Assembly: GCF_032854445.1 (NCBI RefSeq)
Contig: NC_088302.1
Span: 36,710,191 to 36,774,190 of the forward strand
Direction of reading: 5' to 3'
DNA length: 64,000 nt
Source of the DNA: Liolophura sinensis
Lineage: Eukaryota > Mollusca > Polyplacophora > Chitonida > Chitonidae
The position numbers and the translations under genes were made by a program. Below, one piece after another: positions 1 through 13,975 of this stretch. Numbering within the stretch: position 1 is the stretch's first letter; each line of letters starts with the position of its first letter. The notes beneath the pieces were generated by a model. It saw nothing but the letters and a program-made list of their open reading frames with translations, was not told the origin of the DNA and made no database searches.

Positions 1-366
1 TCTAGACAATCTGGACACACCAGCCCCTTGTTTTGTGAAGGTTACACATGCTCAATTTGGTCCAAGATTTGCCTTCGAACTGAAAAGTGAAGGAGCACTG
101 ACTGGGTAACTGTTATAGGCACTGGGTAATACTGCCACAGAGACATTTTAAATTGTTTAGGTTGTTGATGCACAATAAATTTCTGCACTGTTAGTTTGCA
201 TCCAATTAAATATATCCGAATTTTGTCTGTTTGGATAGAACCGAAAACTTGTTTGCTACTTCGCATCCCCCTGGAGGTTACCAAGGTAACAAAATGCTAT
301 GATTTCACTTTCAGCAACCAGAGCTCCAAAAATGCTGGTCATGCTTGGTTGATTGTTTGGTATGTT

Positions 367-647
367 CTATCTATTTATTTATTTATTTGATGGGTCTTTT
401 AAGCCGTACTCATGAATATTTCACTTATACGACGGTGGCCAGCATTATGGTGAGAGGAATCCAGGCGGGATCCGGGCAGAGCCGGGGGAAACCCACGACC
501 ATCACAGGTTGATGGCAGACCTTCCTACTTACAGCTGGAGAGGAAGCCAGCATGAGCTGGACTTGAACTCACAGCGACCGTATAGGTGAGAGGCTTCTGG
601 TCATTACGCCGCGCTAGCGCGCTAACCAAATAAGCCACAGAGGCCCC
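367..647 (-). mobile_element. tRNA-derived SINE, complete copy with TSD
   Basis: Read on the minus strand it starts at 647 with a tRNA-like head: an A box like TGGCTTATTTGG, then a B box AGTTCAAGTCC. A conserved body follows, and the element ends in an (AAAT)n tail at the left. A perfect 10-bp target site duplication, TTGGTATGTT, flanks it at 357-366 and 648-657, which shows retrotransposition and fixes both ends. The same family recurs at least ten more times in the window. Confidence 0.88.
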
Positions 648-814
648 TTGGTATGTTTTAGAAAAAAGAGGCAAACTGCATGTGGTGGTATGGCATTGTA
701 CCATGAGAAGGCTGGAGAATATGTATTTTTGAGGTTAAAGTTGACAAATTTACTACATAAATGGTCAGGAAAATCAATGCGCTCCTGTAACCTGAATGGC
801 CCATGGTAAAAGAC

Positions 815-870
815 AGCAAGCCCATGTTGAAAGAGAGCAAGCCCATGTTGAAAGAGAGCAAGCCCATGTA
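815..870. repeat. 21-bp tandem repeat, about 2.7 copies
   Basis: The unit AGCAAGCCCATGTTGAAAGAG is repeated head to tail with almost no divergence. It is non-coding and isolated, and no gene is linked to it. Confidence 0.75.
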
Positions 871-3800
871 AGATGTCAAAATCTGACCTACTGACTGACA
901 GATAAAACGGACCAACCAGCTTACAGAGCTGTTAAGCCAAAGCTAAAAATGAAGATAAAATGTAAAAAAGCCAGAACAGAAAGCAGATGTGTTTGAACAT
1001 GGAAAATAAATGCTTTACACAGCTTGCAGAATTCATAACAGTTATTCCCAGACACAGGGGCTTAAGATGTTTGGCTGTAAAATGGATCTGTCCTATCAAC
1101 TAGAAAATTACCCAGTCCATGCATGTATTATAGGTGAACACAGTAAAAGCATTTTAAAGTCTATAAATACAACCAAAATTAAGTGTCTCAGTGTTGTAAA
1201 TCCAGCCCTGAATGAACTAGTACTAATTATCCATTTGAAATAGCCAAGTAAACCAACACCAAGCTTGTCATGCTGTACTTTCCCACCCTTTCCCCCCTAC
1301 AAATAATGCTGTTAATGGACTAGCCCAACCAGCTCTGGGGAGGTTAGAGGCTGGAAATCAATAGCTGGCTGAGGCGTGGTACTGAGGTGACTGTGCCACA
1401 CACAACAGTCCATGTGGAGAAGCCAGGCTGTCTGTGGTATCCACTGAGGAGCCTGTCTACAGGCTGCACAGCTGAAGATCAAGACAACATCATAGCTAAC
1501 CAGCCGGTGGGCTAAGGGCCAAACATAGCTAGAACAAAGCCTGGGCTATCTGTAGGTTGTGAGGACAATCTTGTCTTTTCTGCTGCAGAGTCCGCTAGTC
1601 TGAGGTATGTGAACAGACAAAGGTTCTACCCCCACAATAAGCATCTCTGACGACAGTGCACCGACTCAGGGCTTGCCGAGATCTAAGATGAACAGTGTTG
1701 GAGGAACAACATGATTGTTTCAGAGACTCAGTATGGTAAGTCAACATACAGTGATATTGTATGCTGGTACAGACAGCGGCTATGTAAAGACAGCGTTCAT
1801 CATGTAGTGCCTATAACAGTTTTGTCTATTCAGACACTGGCACATGAAGATGTAAGGTTATCTCTAAGTCAACTCCTACCTTACTGCACATATATTAAAT
1901 CCTGGTGAAGTTTTTGGAACACTGAAGTTCATGATGTGTGGGATTATCTGGAATAGCTAGCACTGCAATGGTGAGAATACTCACTCAGGCTGTATATATG
2001 CCACGCAGGAAGTACTTTTCATAACTAAAAACAAAAAGCTACATAGTCAGTGACGCATGGCATTAAACCGGCCAAGCATGTGTGTATTAACATGCAAACC
2101 AGTACCTGCTATATCTTATCACTGGGTTAAATCATATACATAAAACTGCATCACTCGTTGCATATACATGTGCGTATCACCTGAACATCTCAGGTGAAAA
2201 ACAACTCTCAGCAGAAACTGGAAGATCAGTCGGATTACGCTGCCAGATGCATGATCCCAATCAGGGAAATTTCTTTGATCAAATGTCCATGTGTGCATGT
2301 TAGTTTATTTGTTACACTCCGATAGACACTTGGCCATGTACCTGTAATATAGGGTAAGCTCATTAGACTAGCCAGGTAATTACCAGACTTCACAGGCAGA
2401 AATCTATACACAGGTGTGATGACATATCACTATTCATGTGAGCTTAGGAAGGTCCTAATTAAACTGGATGCCTCAAGGAGTGAACTTGTACTGGTTAACC
2501 ACCACCCCCATCCCCTCTCAACCCATCTTTCCCAACGTCCCCTCCAAACACTATTCAATGTATATACAAGCCGGTTTCAATCAGACTGAGTATAGCCTGC
2601 AGGCTATATCAGGCACTTACTGATTAACTGCTTATTTGCATGCAAACAGCACACCTGTGCACCCAATTCTTAAAACAGTTTAATTTAATGACTATGCAAA
2701 TACAGCAGGAAAGTGTTCTCAGGGAAGATCCTTTGTATCAATGTGAACTTTACAGTGGGAGTTTCTGCCATATCTCTTGTAACTCCACAATTTGGTAACT
2801 CCTCTTTCACCCCCCCCCCCCCTTTCCAACCACACTGGAACAGAGAGGTGTTTTAATCAGGAGTCAATATAGGTTACGCATACCCCTCCTGGTTATAAAA
2901 TAAGCCTATAAGCCTATGTAGCATGAGTATGCATTAGTTTAATGTTCACAAATATGCACATCAAAAAATGCAATTCTTAAGCAAATTTTGTGAGGAACTT
3001 TCATGTGGACATTACACTACATGTACTCCTGTATGTACTGTATATGTACATGCATATGTAGAAAGGACAACTTTACACATGTGAAAAGGACATCTTTACA
3101 CAAGTGAAAATGAGCAGTTTCATAATAACAAACACAAATTTGAAATATCTGGAACATCCTGCAACACTTTGATGTTTTCCTGCAGTCAGTCCTCTTGTTT
3201 CTAAAGAGAATGGCCTGTGTTAACAGATATCATGTCCGACCAAAAGTAAGTTGCAGCTAAAACAGGCCAATTTACACAGAGTAAATCTTCTTGTGTACAA
3301 AAATGTAGATTACCTACTAGTACATTTGACATGACTCATGGCTCTGGGTTAGCTAGCCTGCCATAGAGCACTGGATATATCACACGGCTATCAGGGAAGG
3401 AAATTGATTCGTTTCCACAAATACTCTACATTGTTAATCACTGAGGATTGAGCTTGCCAAAGCGTGTCATGCAGATACATGCTGCACAAGGAATATCCCA
3501 TCCCCAAAGCTTCACAGGCTTATGAATTTTTAAGCCATATGCAGGTATCTCACAATAGGTTTTAATGTCGCAGACCTCGTTAATATACACATTAATACAG
3601 CTATTTCAGAACTGAGTGCTTCTAAATCATTCTGGAGACACCGTTGGATATTGTTCTGAGAATATAATGTATAACGAAGTACATGTATGGCTGCTGTATA
3701 TCGATGCAAGGTTATGTAACATGGCCGCAGCCATGACTAGTTACATGGCTTAGGTAAACATGCTGGAGCTCTTCTTGTTAGTGTGTACAACCTTATAACA

Positions 3801-6800
3801 GACAAGCCTCACAAACTGACAATGCTAATAAACATCAAAGCTGGCTGACATAACAATCAATGGACTAGCCCTGCAGTTTAACTCAATGTTTTCAGTACTG
3901 ATTAATGTCTTCTGGCCAGTAACCTTCAGATGCCATTTCAGCCAGAGGCAAGAAACACTGAATGTATATTATTGTATAGATTTTGCCCACACAACACGTA
4001 AACCTTCAGATTTAATCCAAAGTCCTTTTAAGAGATAACCTGATTTTAACAGAACAGAAATAGCACACTGAAAGGAAATATACAAACATGGTGGAGAGAG
4101 TATTGAGCTGAGGTAACTGACCGATAGGTCAAACAGTAGGATACTATGGCTAAACTCTTTTACAAAGGTAAACAATAAATGTATCCTGTGATAACCTGGA
4201 AATTATGGTATTATTTATGATTTTAAATATCAATAATTGTTTTTTCAGGCTTCTCATTCTTCTTCATTTGACATTACATAAAGAATATAAGAATATACAT
4301 GTATGTAGGTAAAATATAATCTACAAGGATGGGGTTATTTAGCTTTCCATGCAAGTCGTGAAATGCTATCTTTTAAGTTACTGCATTCCAGTGACAATTG
4401 TTTATATCTAAGTGAAAAATGAAAAGCTCACATCATGCTGTGTAATTTTAAGATGAAAGCTCTGGTCATAAAACATTGTCACGTTACTAAACAAGCAAAC
4501 AGCATGTAGTACAAATACACACAGTGTGTCCTCAGTTAAAGTCCAGCTCTCTACTGAGGTAAATGTATATAAAGAGGTCAAGTGAGAGAGTATACAGTGC
4601 TCCTATTGTTGTGTGGCTGGAGATGAACAATGGTGGGGACTGAGACCACTCAAAATTAACTCCTGGTCTTGTAAAAGGAAGCAATTTGAAAGATCAATTT
4701 ACTGGTGATAAGGCCTGTGTTTAGGTGTAGTATTATAGTGATACACACTGAACCTGTACCAATAGTTCCAATGACTTATGTGATATCCAATCATTTATCT
4801 TAAAAACCATCCAAGTGAAACTTTCTGCTGGTGTGAATGAAAGGGCACAAAAAAGTGAAGCTGTGTGGTAACAAATAAAACCAGACAAAAAAAAAACAAC
4901 ACAATTATTTAGAATATAAGCAAATAATGATTAATGTGACATATGATGACAAAAAAATGTATAATGTGTATCTTGCAGTCTATCACAGTATCACAGAGCT
5001 TTAACAGCTATCCCTACAGGTGTAAAGGTTAATCAGAAATAGGCTATTCGTTAGAGTGAAATTTCATCCATAATCAATGACTGCACCATAACTAACCCTC
5101 ATTAACTTCATTCTGCACTTCTGGTGCTTCCACAGAACTGAGTGCGTTCTCAATTTCATCTTGTTTGATGAACAAGCTCAAATTCTCTCTAGCTGTGGAT
5201 CCTGCAAAGAGTTTTTGTGTAGTCTTGCACTCCAACTCGCAAGTTTAAAAACTGTGCCTAAAATCTGAGAGACCAACACCCAGACAATGAGACCATTACA
5301 GCTGTTTTGCATTGTTAAAAATTCTTCAATCATTTCACACCCTTGGTTGGCCCATGCATGCTGTACATCACACATATATCATTTTTGCACAGCCTCTAAT
5401 CTTGTGCAGTAATAAGTATTTCAGATTAAAAAAGATAAGTGCAAATTCGCGATAGCTGTGACCTCCACTCACAGTGCTGCACTAGAAAAGTTTATATCAG
5501 ACAGAGCATCTGGCAATGGTTAGCTATACATGTATGTCAGTGGTGTTCATATGTGTGAGCTTACTACTGATGACAGGCCCTTAGCTCTCAACTCTCAATA
5601 ATATTTATCTCTGACAAATACCCAACTACATATCCTTCCTGCACAGAAGTAGGCGTCCAATGCAGCCGCTATACTAGGAACCGGCTACAGGCTGATATTT
5701 ACACAGGGACAAAAACTCACTTCAGTACTTGTTACAGGTAGGGATTATGTACACAAGTCATACCTCATCCAGGATACTGGCTCTAACTTGTGGGGCTTAA
5801 CGCAGCGGGGTGGCATGCTGAGGCCAAGCTCTTGTTAATGGGGAAAGCTTGTTCTGGTATTTGGGAGACTGACAGAAAGCATCCATGCAGGGTGATAAAA
5901 ACTCCACTTACTTGAAAATGCATGTACAAAGTGTATTGTCTACCACATCATGTTGACCAACAACTTACACATGCATGTATGTACAATGCATGTGGTTTAT
6001 ACGGGTATGTATAGCGATGGGTTATTGCTCTGAACCTCTTTATTATCCTATCCCTCAATTAATTCCCTTCACCCTCATGTGAAAAAATGCCATTGTTACT
6101 ACGAAGCATATTGGGTCTCTGCTACTGTTCATGACAGATCATCTGAAGAGAAAAACATCACAGGTATGTTCAGCAGTGAGTGAAGGTGTATGGTAATGGG
6201 TGGACCGGGGGGCAGGGTGTCTGGGCAGATCATTTCTACTAGGAACTGGTATTTTTCTTCGTTCTGCCCTATCTGGCTTGAGTGCAAGATGACAAGAAAC
6301 TCTACAATCAGAGGTCGACTTTTTGTTGCAGCTATTGTGTATCTTACGAAATGATTTCAAACTTTGTAGCAAATTAGCTCAACATATAAATGCTCATTTA
6401 TGTACAGTCAGTTCTTCAAATGATTCAGTACTTCAGCTAATCTTTAAAAGCCTTTTACCTAATGGATGCCAGTATAGATTAATAGAAAAAGCAGCAAACA
6501 AGAAATAATAAAAAAAAAGTTAGGATTGAAAATTTCCCAATGGCTGTGGCACCCACTGGATATTTTGAGATGTATCATAAAAAAAGGCGTGCGTGATGAT
6601 ATCTTTGGGGCAGATCGTTGGGGTTTAATTTCTTTTTGCCATGCTCTTACAGTCTGCCATCCAATTACTTCCTCAATCCATTGGATATTTTTTCTTGAAA
6701 ATGTCTCAGACAACCCGCCAACTATATACATATGTATACAGACTTGCCGTTAAAGGCTGACAGGGTACTTCTGCAGAATCTAGCAAGGAACTCTTGAGGC

Positions 6801-9800
6801 GCATACTTCCCATGAGGAGATTCTGGCATTCTTAGGTCGAGCGGAAAGTAGGCAGTATCTTGCCTTATTGCTGCCGGGTTTAATGATGTTTGCCTTCTGG
6901 CGTGTGCGGGTTTATGGACTTAATTGTTGTGCGATGGGAGTGATCATACTGGTTGTCATTGCGCCTCTCCTACAGAAAAAGTATACCCTAAAACCATAGT
7001 CATCTTCCTGCTCAAAGCAGTCGATGTCGATAAAAAAAGGAGGTTAAAAAAGGAAAAGTGCTGCGCCTCGGAATCGTGTGTCTGGTAATATACATAATGG
7101 AAGGCTTTTTGAGATATGCTAAAGGCCTTCTGCCAACCAGTGGTGAAAAGCTGTGGATATTGATATTGTCTGTGGCAGGAAAGGGCGTGTACATTTGTGT
7201 GTATACATATATATATTCAACATTAAGGCAACAAAAACTGGTCAGAAAACAAGACTACCATTACAGTTTCAAAAGCATCTGGATAACAAACGTGAGGAGA
7301 GCTGTTAAATTCTGAAGCAGATAGAGAAGTCTGTGCAATGTTAGTCAGGTGGGCATCCCTTCATGTACTCAAAATGAAACTGTTGCATACTTGGTTCTAC
7401 AGCTAAGTAGGCATTTGCAAAAGACTGTAATATTGGCCAGGAAGACATTGGTAACCCTGCCTCATCCCTTCACATGAAGCAGGTTGCATACTACAGTTCT
7501 ACAGCTAAGTATACAAGTGCAAAAGACTGTGGAAAACATGCTACTGGGAGATAACTGGTACCTGATGACAGGTCTTGGGTGTTTGTTGTTAGGAGACACC
7601 AGGCTTGTTTTTAGGCGAGTGTAAGGTAACCCTTTAAGAGCTCCAGGTATGTTCAGACAGGAAGCCATTAGCTGTCTCCGCTATATCCTATGTCAGACAT
7701 CATGATGGAGGTTGCTGGTAGTTCAGCTCATAGACTTCCAGCTCTCTTCATCTGGGGTCATTAATTCCAGGCAACTATTTTTAACTAAAGTCAGTATTTG
7801 AAACGTGACTTAAAACACTTATTTTGGGATTCTAAGAGTAAAATTGTGAACATACACCATCTCCTAGTATTACATTACTAACTAGATCTTTTAGGCCTTA
7901 AACTCAGCATATTCTTTGTAATGAAATTTTAACATAAACAAAAGAATGACTTTGTTGAACATGCCTCAGGTCACTATAAAAGAGCACTGACTTCAATTCC
8001 CTTTACACTGAATGGTGCTTGAAGACAAGATCAAGTACATTATCAACAAGTACAAAAACTGAAAAGGAAAATGTTAGGGGTGTGTGTGTTGGAGGAGAGG
8101 AGGGGGGAGGGGTTGCATTTAGATTTACATGTACATTAAGTAAACAGCAACATTCAAAATTCCCACGACTTTCTCGGAACTTACAGCCAGACAGCCACTG
8201 TACATATATACGACCACTCTGACTCGTGATAGACTATGAAAATTTGCCTCTTCACAGCAATTTTGTCCTTACAGAGAGGAATTAACTTGCAGACTCTTGT
8301 GTACAGTAAATGGCTCCAAAAATATCTTTATCAATGCTCAATTTCATTAAGCCAAGTGTACAACTGCATGTCTTTCCACTACCTATAACATGAATAAGAA
8401 ACTTCGTGATGAAGACAGTTTTGTATTCCATCTATGCAATTCAAACAGCAAAAGCCAGTTTCTTTGACCAATAGAAGCATGTAAAGGTCAGGTAAAGCTG
8501 GTCCTGCAGAGATTTTTATCAATAACACATTTATCATGATTCTCTGGGGGATTTCAGGGTTGCTGATGAAGGTGGCCTTTTGTGAACCGGAAATTCCTCT
8601 GGGCCAGTTTGTCTCTCCCTGTTCAAGAATTCACTAGGGACACATATAACACTTTAAGGAAAGCACAGAAAAGGAAAATGGATTAACAGTCGGGGACACT
8701 GCACAAACGCTCTCCATAAGAGACATGGATTTTTCATGAGTGATACGGTTATGCCTAATCTGTGAGATTGTCATGGTTACGCAGTCGTCGGATATCGAAC
8801 TGTTTTGCCCTCCCTCTCTATTCACATGAAAAATGTAACACACATCCCTTAAAGGGGTCAGTCTTAGAGCCTAGTACTAGTCAATCAATGGAACAGGGTG
8901 AAGCTGAGGAGAGATAAGGGTATAGATGTAGATAGTGCATGTAGATATGAGAAGAATGTAAACATGAGCTTTGTCAGGTTTTAACCAGTGATGCCTACTC
9001 CTATCAAGTTATGTATCAACCCATACAGCTTCTGTAGACCATACTTCACTCAACCAGATCAACACATGCATCATCAAATGAGGCTTAACAAGGTAAAAAA
9101 TGGCTTTAGGGTAGCTTGTAACATTCCTTCCTGTCTTTCAGAAAATGGTATCTTCTGTTTCTCCTAGTTTACCTCAGATTTTTGAGGTATTTTTGCTTAC
9201 AAAACACTTCGGTAGGACCTAAGCACTGCGGCGTTACAATGTATAACAATGTGCTTGTGCTGTGTTTTGGGGCCTCTGTGTAGCCCGTTATAGTCTCCTA
9301 TTGCCTCTTCCCTCAAACCAATCAATGCCAGCTTACATACTGACACTGTACGCTAAGGTATAATTTGGTGCAATGCTTCCAACAGATTAGTAGAAGCAGT
9401 ACAGGAAACAATGAATCCCCACACAAATTGGAGTTGACCAAGCAAAATACAGAGATTTTGACGAGTTGTTAGTTTCTCTTGATAATCTCCAAACCAAACT
9501 ATATGGAGAAAATAATTAAAATTCCAACAGGACTGACATTTAAATTGTATTTTTAATCGAAATCTTGACATGATTATTACTGTCTGCTGGCAAGGTAATT
9601 CTTCTTTTCTTGGGGGCACAGGTACTCCCAATGAAGAAGTCACAACCTATGTGTCATAATTCAAAATCTGAACTGCACAATCCTGCTTTTTGTGGTGTAT
9701 GAATCAAAGAGAAACTATCTGTATGTTAAGTGATCAAGGACTTTTATGTAACAAATACACATATACCTTGATTTGTTTGCATATCACAAAACAAGTTCAG

Positions 9801-10840
9801 TTTAATTTGAAGATTTAAGTAATTTGATAATTGCAGTGAAACTAAACTGACTACCTTGGTAGAGACTATAATACAAACAATAATGTTATCAATGTAGACA
9901 AAATACAGCCCTTCCGAAGGGGCTAATTAAACAAGACAAACATTTGAATTTTAGAATCCTAGATCTTTTGCAGAACAGAAAATGATGACTGTAAATAGCT
10001 ACCACAGTACATTTTCCTCACCAAAGTATCCACAGCACACTGTACAAGGTAAATGCATGAAAAAAGTGACAAATTCTAAACATCTGTACCTATGTGCAAG
10101 TTATTAAAATGTCACTGTATGGGGCGGTTTGTTGATGAATCCATGTATATTCATATCTAGATGTCTAGATGGCAGCAATCTATATACACTTAGCAAATAT
10201 CAGCCAATGTATTTCATTAACATGTGCACAGCAGGTTTTGTATACGATTCCAAAATCTTGCCCGACTGGGATGAAAATCTCATATACAGACGGAAGCACA
10301 TACAAATTCATATGACAGGGGCTCAATAGGTTTACAGTATCAGCCATAGTACTTGAGTTGTAAATTCATACTGTAGTAAATTCATGAAAAAGACAAAGTG
10401 TAATTGTCATGGTAATGCGAGCCGAGTGCTGTATCTCTCTACACTCAGGCCTCCCAACATGTCACCTGAAATCAATAGCTGGTGATTACTAACACACATA
10501 CAGACAGCTTTCTATTAAAGTGTAGACTATTGATTATACCTGGAGGTTTGTACTCAGGGGTGAAGAGGTATCTATGCTTTACCTGCATAGAGTACTGATA
10601 CGCTAGAGCATTGGGAACCAACACGTATTTCAAAAGCCACGGTGTCAGTTACACAAGTAACTGGACTTACTCACACCCTGAAAGGCTCCGTAATCCTTTA
10701 ACTTTTTCCATATGAAAGATTAAGATTCACTGGGATTTACATACCTTTTCAATTTGATTTTGAATATAAAACTACACTGGTTTGGTTTCCTGGTTTCAGG
10801 AATTCAAAAAAGTATAATTTGTACCAGTACACCCAGAATA

Positions 10841-11069
10841 CACTAAATGACCTAAACTTTTGTCCATGACTAAGTCGCTCATTTTCTACATTCTGGGAGT
10901 TCTGTTGATTTTAGAAAGTTGATTTGAGACATGTTTGAAAGGTAGGATGATAACCTACCGGGAAAATGTAAGTTTTAGCACCAGTAGTAATATCTCATTT
11001 ATTTGCCTCAAATGACATTTAATTGCCTCAAAGAATGTTCCTTTGTGGCTGAATTTAGGTCATTTAGAG
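10841..11069. mobile_element. MITE (229 bp) with terminal inverted repeats, copy 1
   Basis: The left end CACTAAATGACCTAAACTT is mirrored at the right end, whose reverse complement reads CTCTAAATGACCTAAATTC. A TA dinucleotide flanks both ends (10,839-10,840 and 11,070-11,071), as expected for a Tc1/mariner-type target site. The element has no coding capacity. A shorter relative sits at 22,255-22,381 and shares internal words such as CCATGACTAA and TTGATTTTAGAAA. Confidence 0.7.
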
Positions 11070-12404
11070 TAATGCTTTGTTAAACATCCTGCAAACATGC
11101 AGAAATGTTGAAGAATTACACTAGAGAGGGTTAACAGTTGAACATAACATATATTCTTCACCAGCCAAGATCTTTTAAAAAAAGAAACACTAACTTTATT
11201 CTTTACCTACTTTATAAGGGTACTTTTATATCTTTAAAAGAAAAATGAAATGCTTTGTTTTCATTTCTTAATGTGCTGATTATCATGTGACATAACATAC
11301 AACAGTACAAACAAATTTATCAGCTTTCACATTGGGCTGTAAAAATGGCTTTGAAGTACAGTTTTCTAAAGGCCCGTGGTGAGTCTGAATGGGGGCGGGT
11401 GTGTGGGGAACAGATCCAATGGGTCCGATTGAGTTGTAGGGATGCGGAGGGGGCACTAAGCTGGCCTGAAGAAGCCATACAGTATCTATGTACATGTCAC
11501 CTTGCCCACACTAATAGCGACATGACCAGGCTCGAGGCACATCTGTGTGTTCACTAGCAAGATCAACGATGACATAATTTCTAAGTTGATGGAAAATATG
11601 CATAATATTGAGGGGTAATTAACAGGTATAAAAATACCCCCAAAGTAAAATTTTTTGAACAAAACTTCCAGAGTATAATTTTCTTCATTCAAGAAACATA
11701 ATCTTTGTTTTATAGTTCATTTTCATGTATCCTTTAATAAAAAAAATATCCCTTTCCTCCTGTATTCCTCATGCATAAAGTTTTCCCTGATGATTATGAT
11801 GTAACAAGGGAATCTAATTAACTGGAAAAATTACAAAAGTTTAAGTGAAATAGTGGGTTCCAGGAATTTTATATTTTATCGTTTAATTATGGTGGTCAAA
11901 TCTGTTACAAGTACTTTATCTTTAGATGACTTTAATGTTGGGTTTAAACAAAAAGAATTTCATCCAACATCATGAAATGCACACTCCAGGTGAAACCATG
12001 CTATTGTTTTGTTTGAGATCCAACATGGCTGACACACATTGCTGACAAATCACACTGAACAGGTTTCAATCATGAAACATTTACCTATACATGTTTACAT
12101 CAGCACTATGTAAGCTAAGCACATATCAGTGATTTATTGTCCCAACATTCAGATTGCAGAGAGACATAAATCAACACAATAAGGATGTTTATGTAAGTAC
12201 ATGTACCTGTGCTAAAGGCAGCCCTAGACTTTGGACAGGATAAGTCTGTAAAACCTTGAAAGGGTCACACGAGGTCAGCTACAATCCCACTGTACACAAG
12301 TACCCTTACACTGTACATATCTATAAATCAGGGACATGTATTTCTGGCTTTGTGTAAAGTTACAGGGGGACCAGCTGATATCAGAGTTGGGCAGTGACCC
12401 CATG

Positions 12405-12427
12405 TGTATGTGTGTGTGTGTGTGTGG
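12405..12427. repeat. (GT)n microsatellite
   Basis: A short run of alternating GT lies next to a G-rich tract. No gene is nearby. Confidence 0.7.
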
Positions 12428-13871
12428 CAGGGGGGGAGTTGTCTGGGTGGGGATGTACCAGAGAAAACTTAACACTATGTTATACCTCCTGTGTTATCAG
12501 CAGTGAGGGAGGCTTCACCAGTCTCAGCCAGTCTAAGCTCCTCTCAACACTGGACATGTACCCTAGGGTGCATATGGTGGGCAGACAAGCTTCCTGAATA
12601 GGCAGAGAATCAATAATATCTTACTGTGGAATCCTTCCTTGGCTACCATCTAATGGATTGGGGCATTGCGTAACATAATTTAATAGGTGGAGTGAAATAA
12701 CTATTAGTTTGGATGAGTTGTCACTCACGCTGTTGAGGTGCTTCCACTTTTGTAAAGGCATGTATGCATGAGTAAATGGCCTTCTGACAGGCACCTGATG
12801 TTATCTCCTCCTTGATGTGTATGTGTGTACTTACATATCTTGTGTGCCTGCATTTATTATATCAGTTACCTGAACTCATTGTTTTTTCTCACTACTTATG
12901 TATTATATTTGTCAACTTCAACCCCCAAAATATATAGATCCCCTAACTGGTAATATGACATACCACTAAATGCAGCTTACAACACATCAAAAACTTTACC
13001 CAGCATGTCATGATGACCACTATTTGTCTGCTGTTGTTGCTGGAAGAGAAATCAAAGCCTTCTAGGGGATGGGTAGTAATAGCAAAGTAGTGGCAAAAAG
13101 GTTTCAGTTCTACCAAAACAGAAAAAAATTCTGATATATTTTCACTGAGTGCAAATTAACAGCACTACAATATGGAATAGATCAACACACTACAGTGTCT
13201 GACAGGCAGTATTATCCAATCAGTGCCTCCGCACTCTTCAACTCGGAGGTAAATCTTGAACTCAACAGCACATGTGTAGCATATAAGTAACAACTGGCAG
13301 CCATGTGCAATATCTGGGGAGGTGGGGTGGAGGGAAGAAGGGATACTTCATCTTCCTCACTCTCACTGAGCAATGGATTAAAGCTTCAACAGTGTCTATT
13401 GTTAAATGCAAGCTGTTGCACATAATATTGTTGTGCAAGATAGTCATTAATGTTTATTATCATACTGAAGAGTGTAGTTGCTCTTTGGTGTCCATATAAC
13501 TGGTTGTGGCTTTGCACTATAAATACTGAACAATTTACAGAGGACACAGGGATTTTGGATAGCTTTAATCACTTCTACATCCTGTTGATTATTGGGCACA
13601 GTGATACAAGTGATTAATACAAATGATTAGATTTTAATACTTCCCCAGGATGATCGTTCACATAGCATAAATTACTGAGTTGTTCCTTCCAAAAGTTTCT
13701 CACACAAGTTCTGACATTGTGTAAGAGAAAAATTCTAAGTATGGCATTAAATAACAAAGAAATAAATAAATCGCTGCCTTTTGAACACTGGCTTGTCAAA
13801 TTATTAAGAATAGGGACAGTTAATTACAGCATCATTCTTTAACAGGTTGTCCTGTACTTAATAACAATTTA

Positions 13872-13975
13872 TTCTTTTCCTTTTGCCAGGTTCTGTGCTC
13901 AGTTGACCAGAAGACAACCTAGTACAATGTTTATATGACAGCCCATTACCAGGCTTCAGCCAGGCCCACAGTAGG
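13872..13975 (+). promoter_or_regulatory. 3' splice site and uORF-bearing 5' leader of the LRR-Ig gene
   Basis: A long pyrimidine tract followed by GCCAG ends at 13,889, a strong acceptor. The coding exon therefore probably starts at 13,890 with an 86-nt leader, and at least one untranslated exon should lie upstream. The leader has two upstream ATGs: a four-codon uORF at 13,927-13,938, and a 20-codon uORF at 13,935-13,994 that overlaps the main ATG in another frame. The main ATG (13,976) has A at -3 and G at +4, a strong initiation context, so the uORFs could lower but need not block translation. Confidence 0.55.

Larger units (their letters stand above)
1..13889. other. Gene-poor region left of the LRR-Ig gene
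   Basis: I found no convincing exon on either strand here: open frames are short and none resembles a known domain. Because a good 3' splice site ends at 13,889, part of this stretch is probably 5' intron of the LRR-Ig gene. It holds one complete SINE (367-647), a 229-bp MITE (10,841-11,069), a three-copy 21-bp tandem repeat (about 815-870), a C12 run near 2,811 and a short (GT)n run near 12,405-12,427. A pair of diverged direct repeats lies at about 7,357-7,430 and 7,467-7,532, sharing the words TTCTACAGCTAAGTA and GCAAAAGACTGT. A possible tiny non-coding exon near 1,588-1,603 (CTGCAG before, GTATGT after) cannot be tested from sequence alone. Confidence 0.5.
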
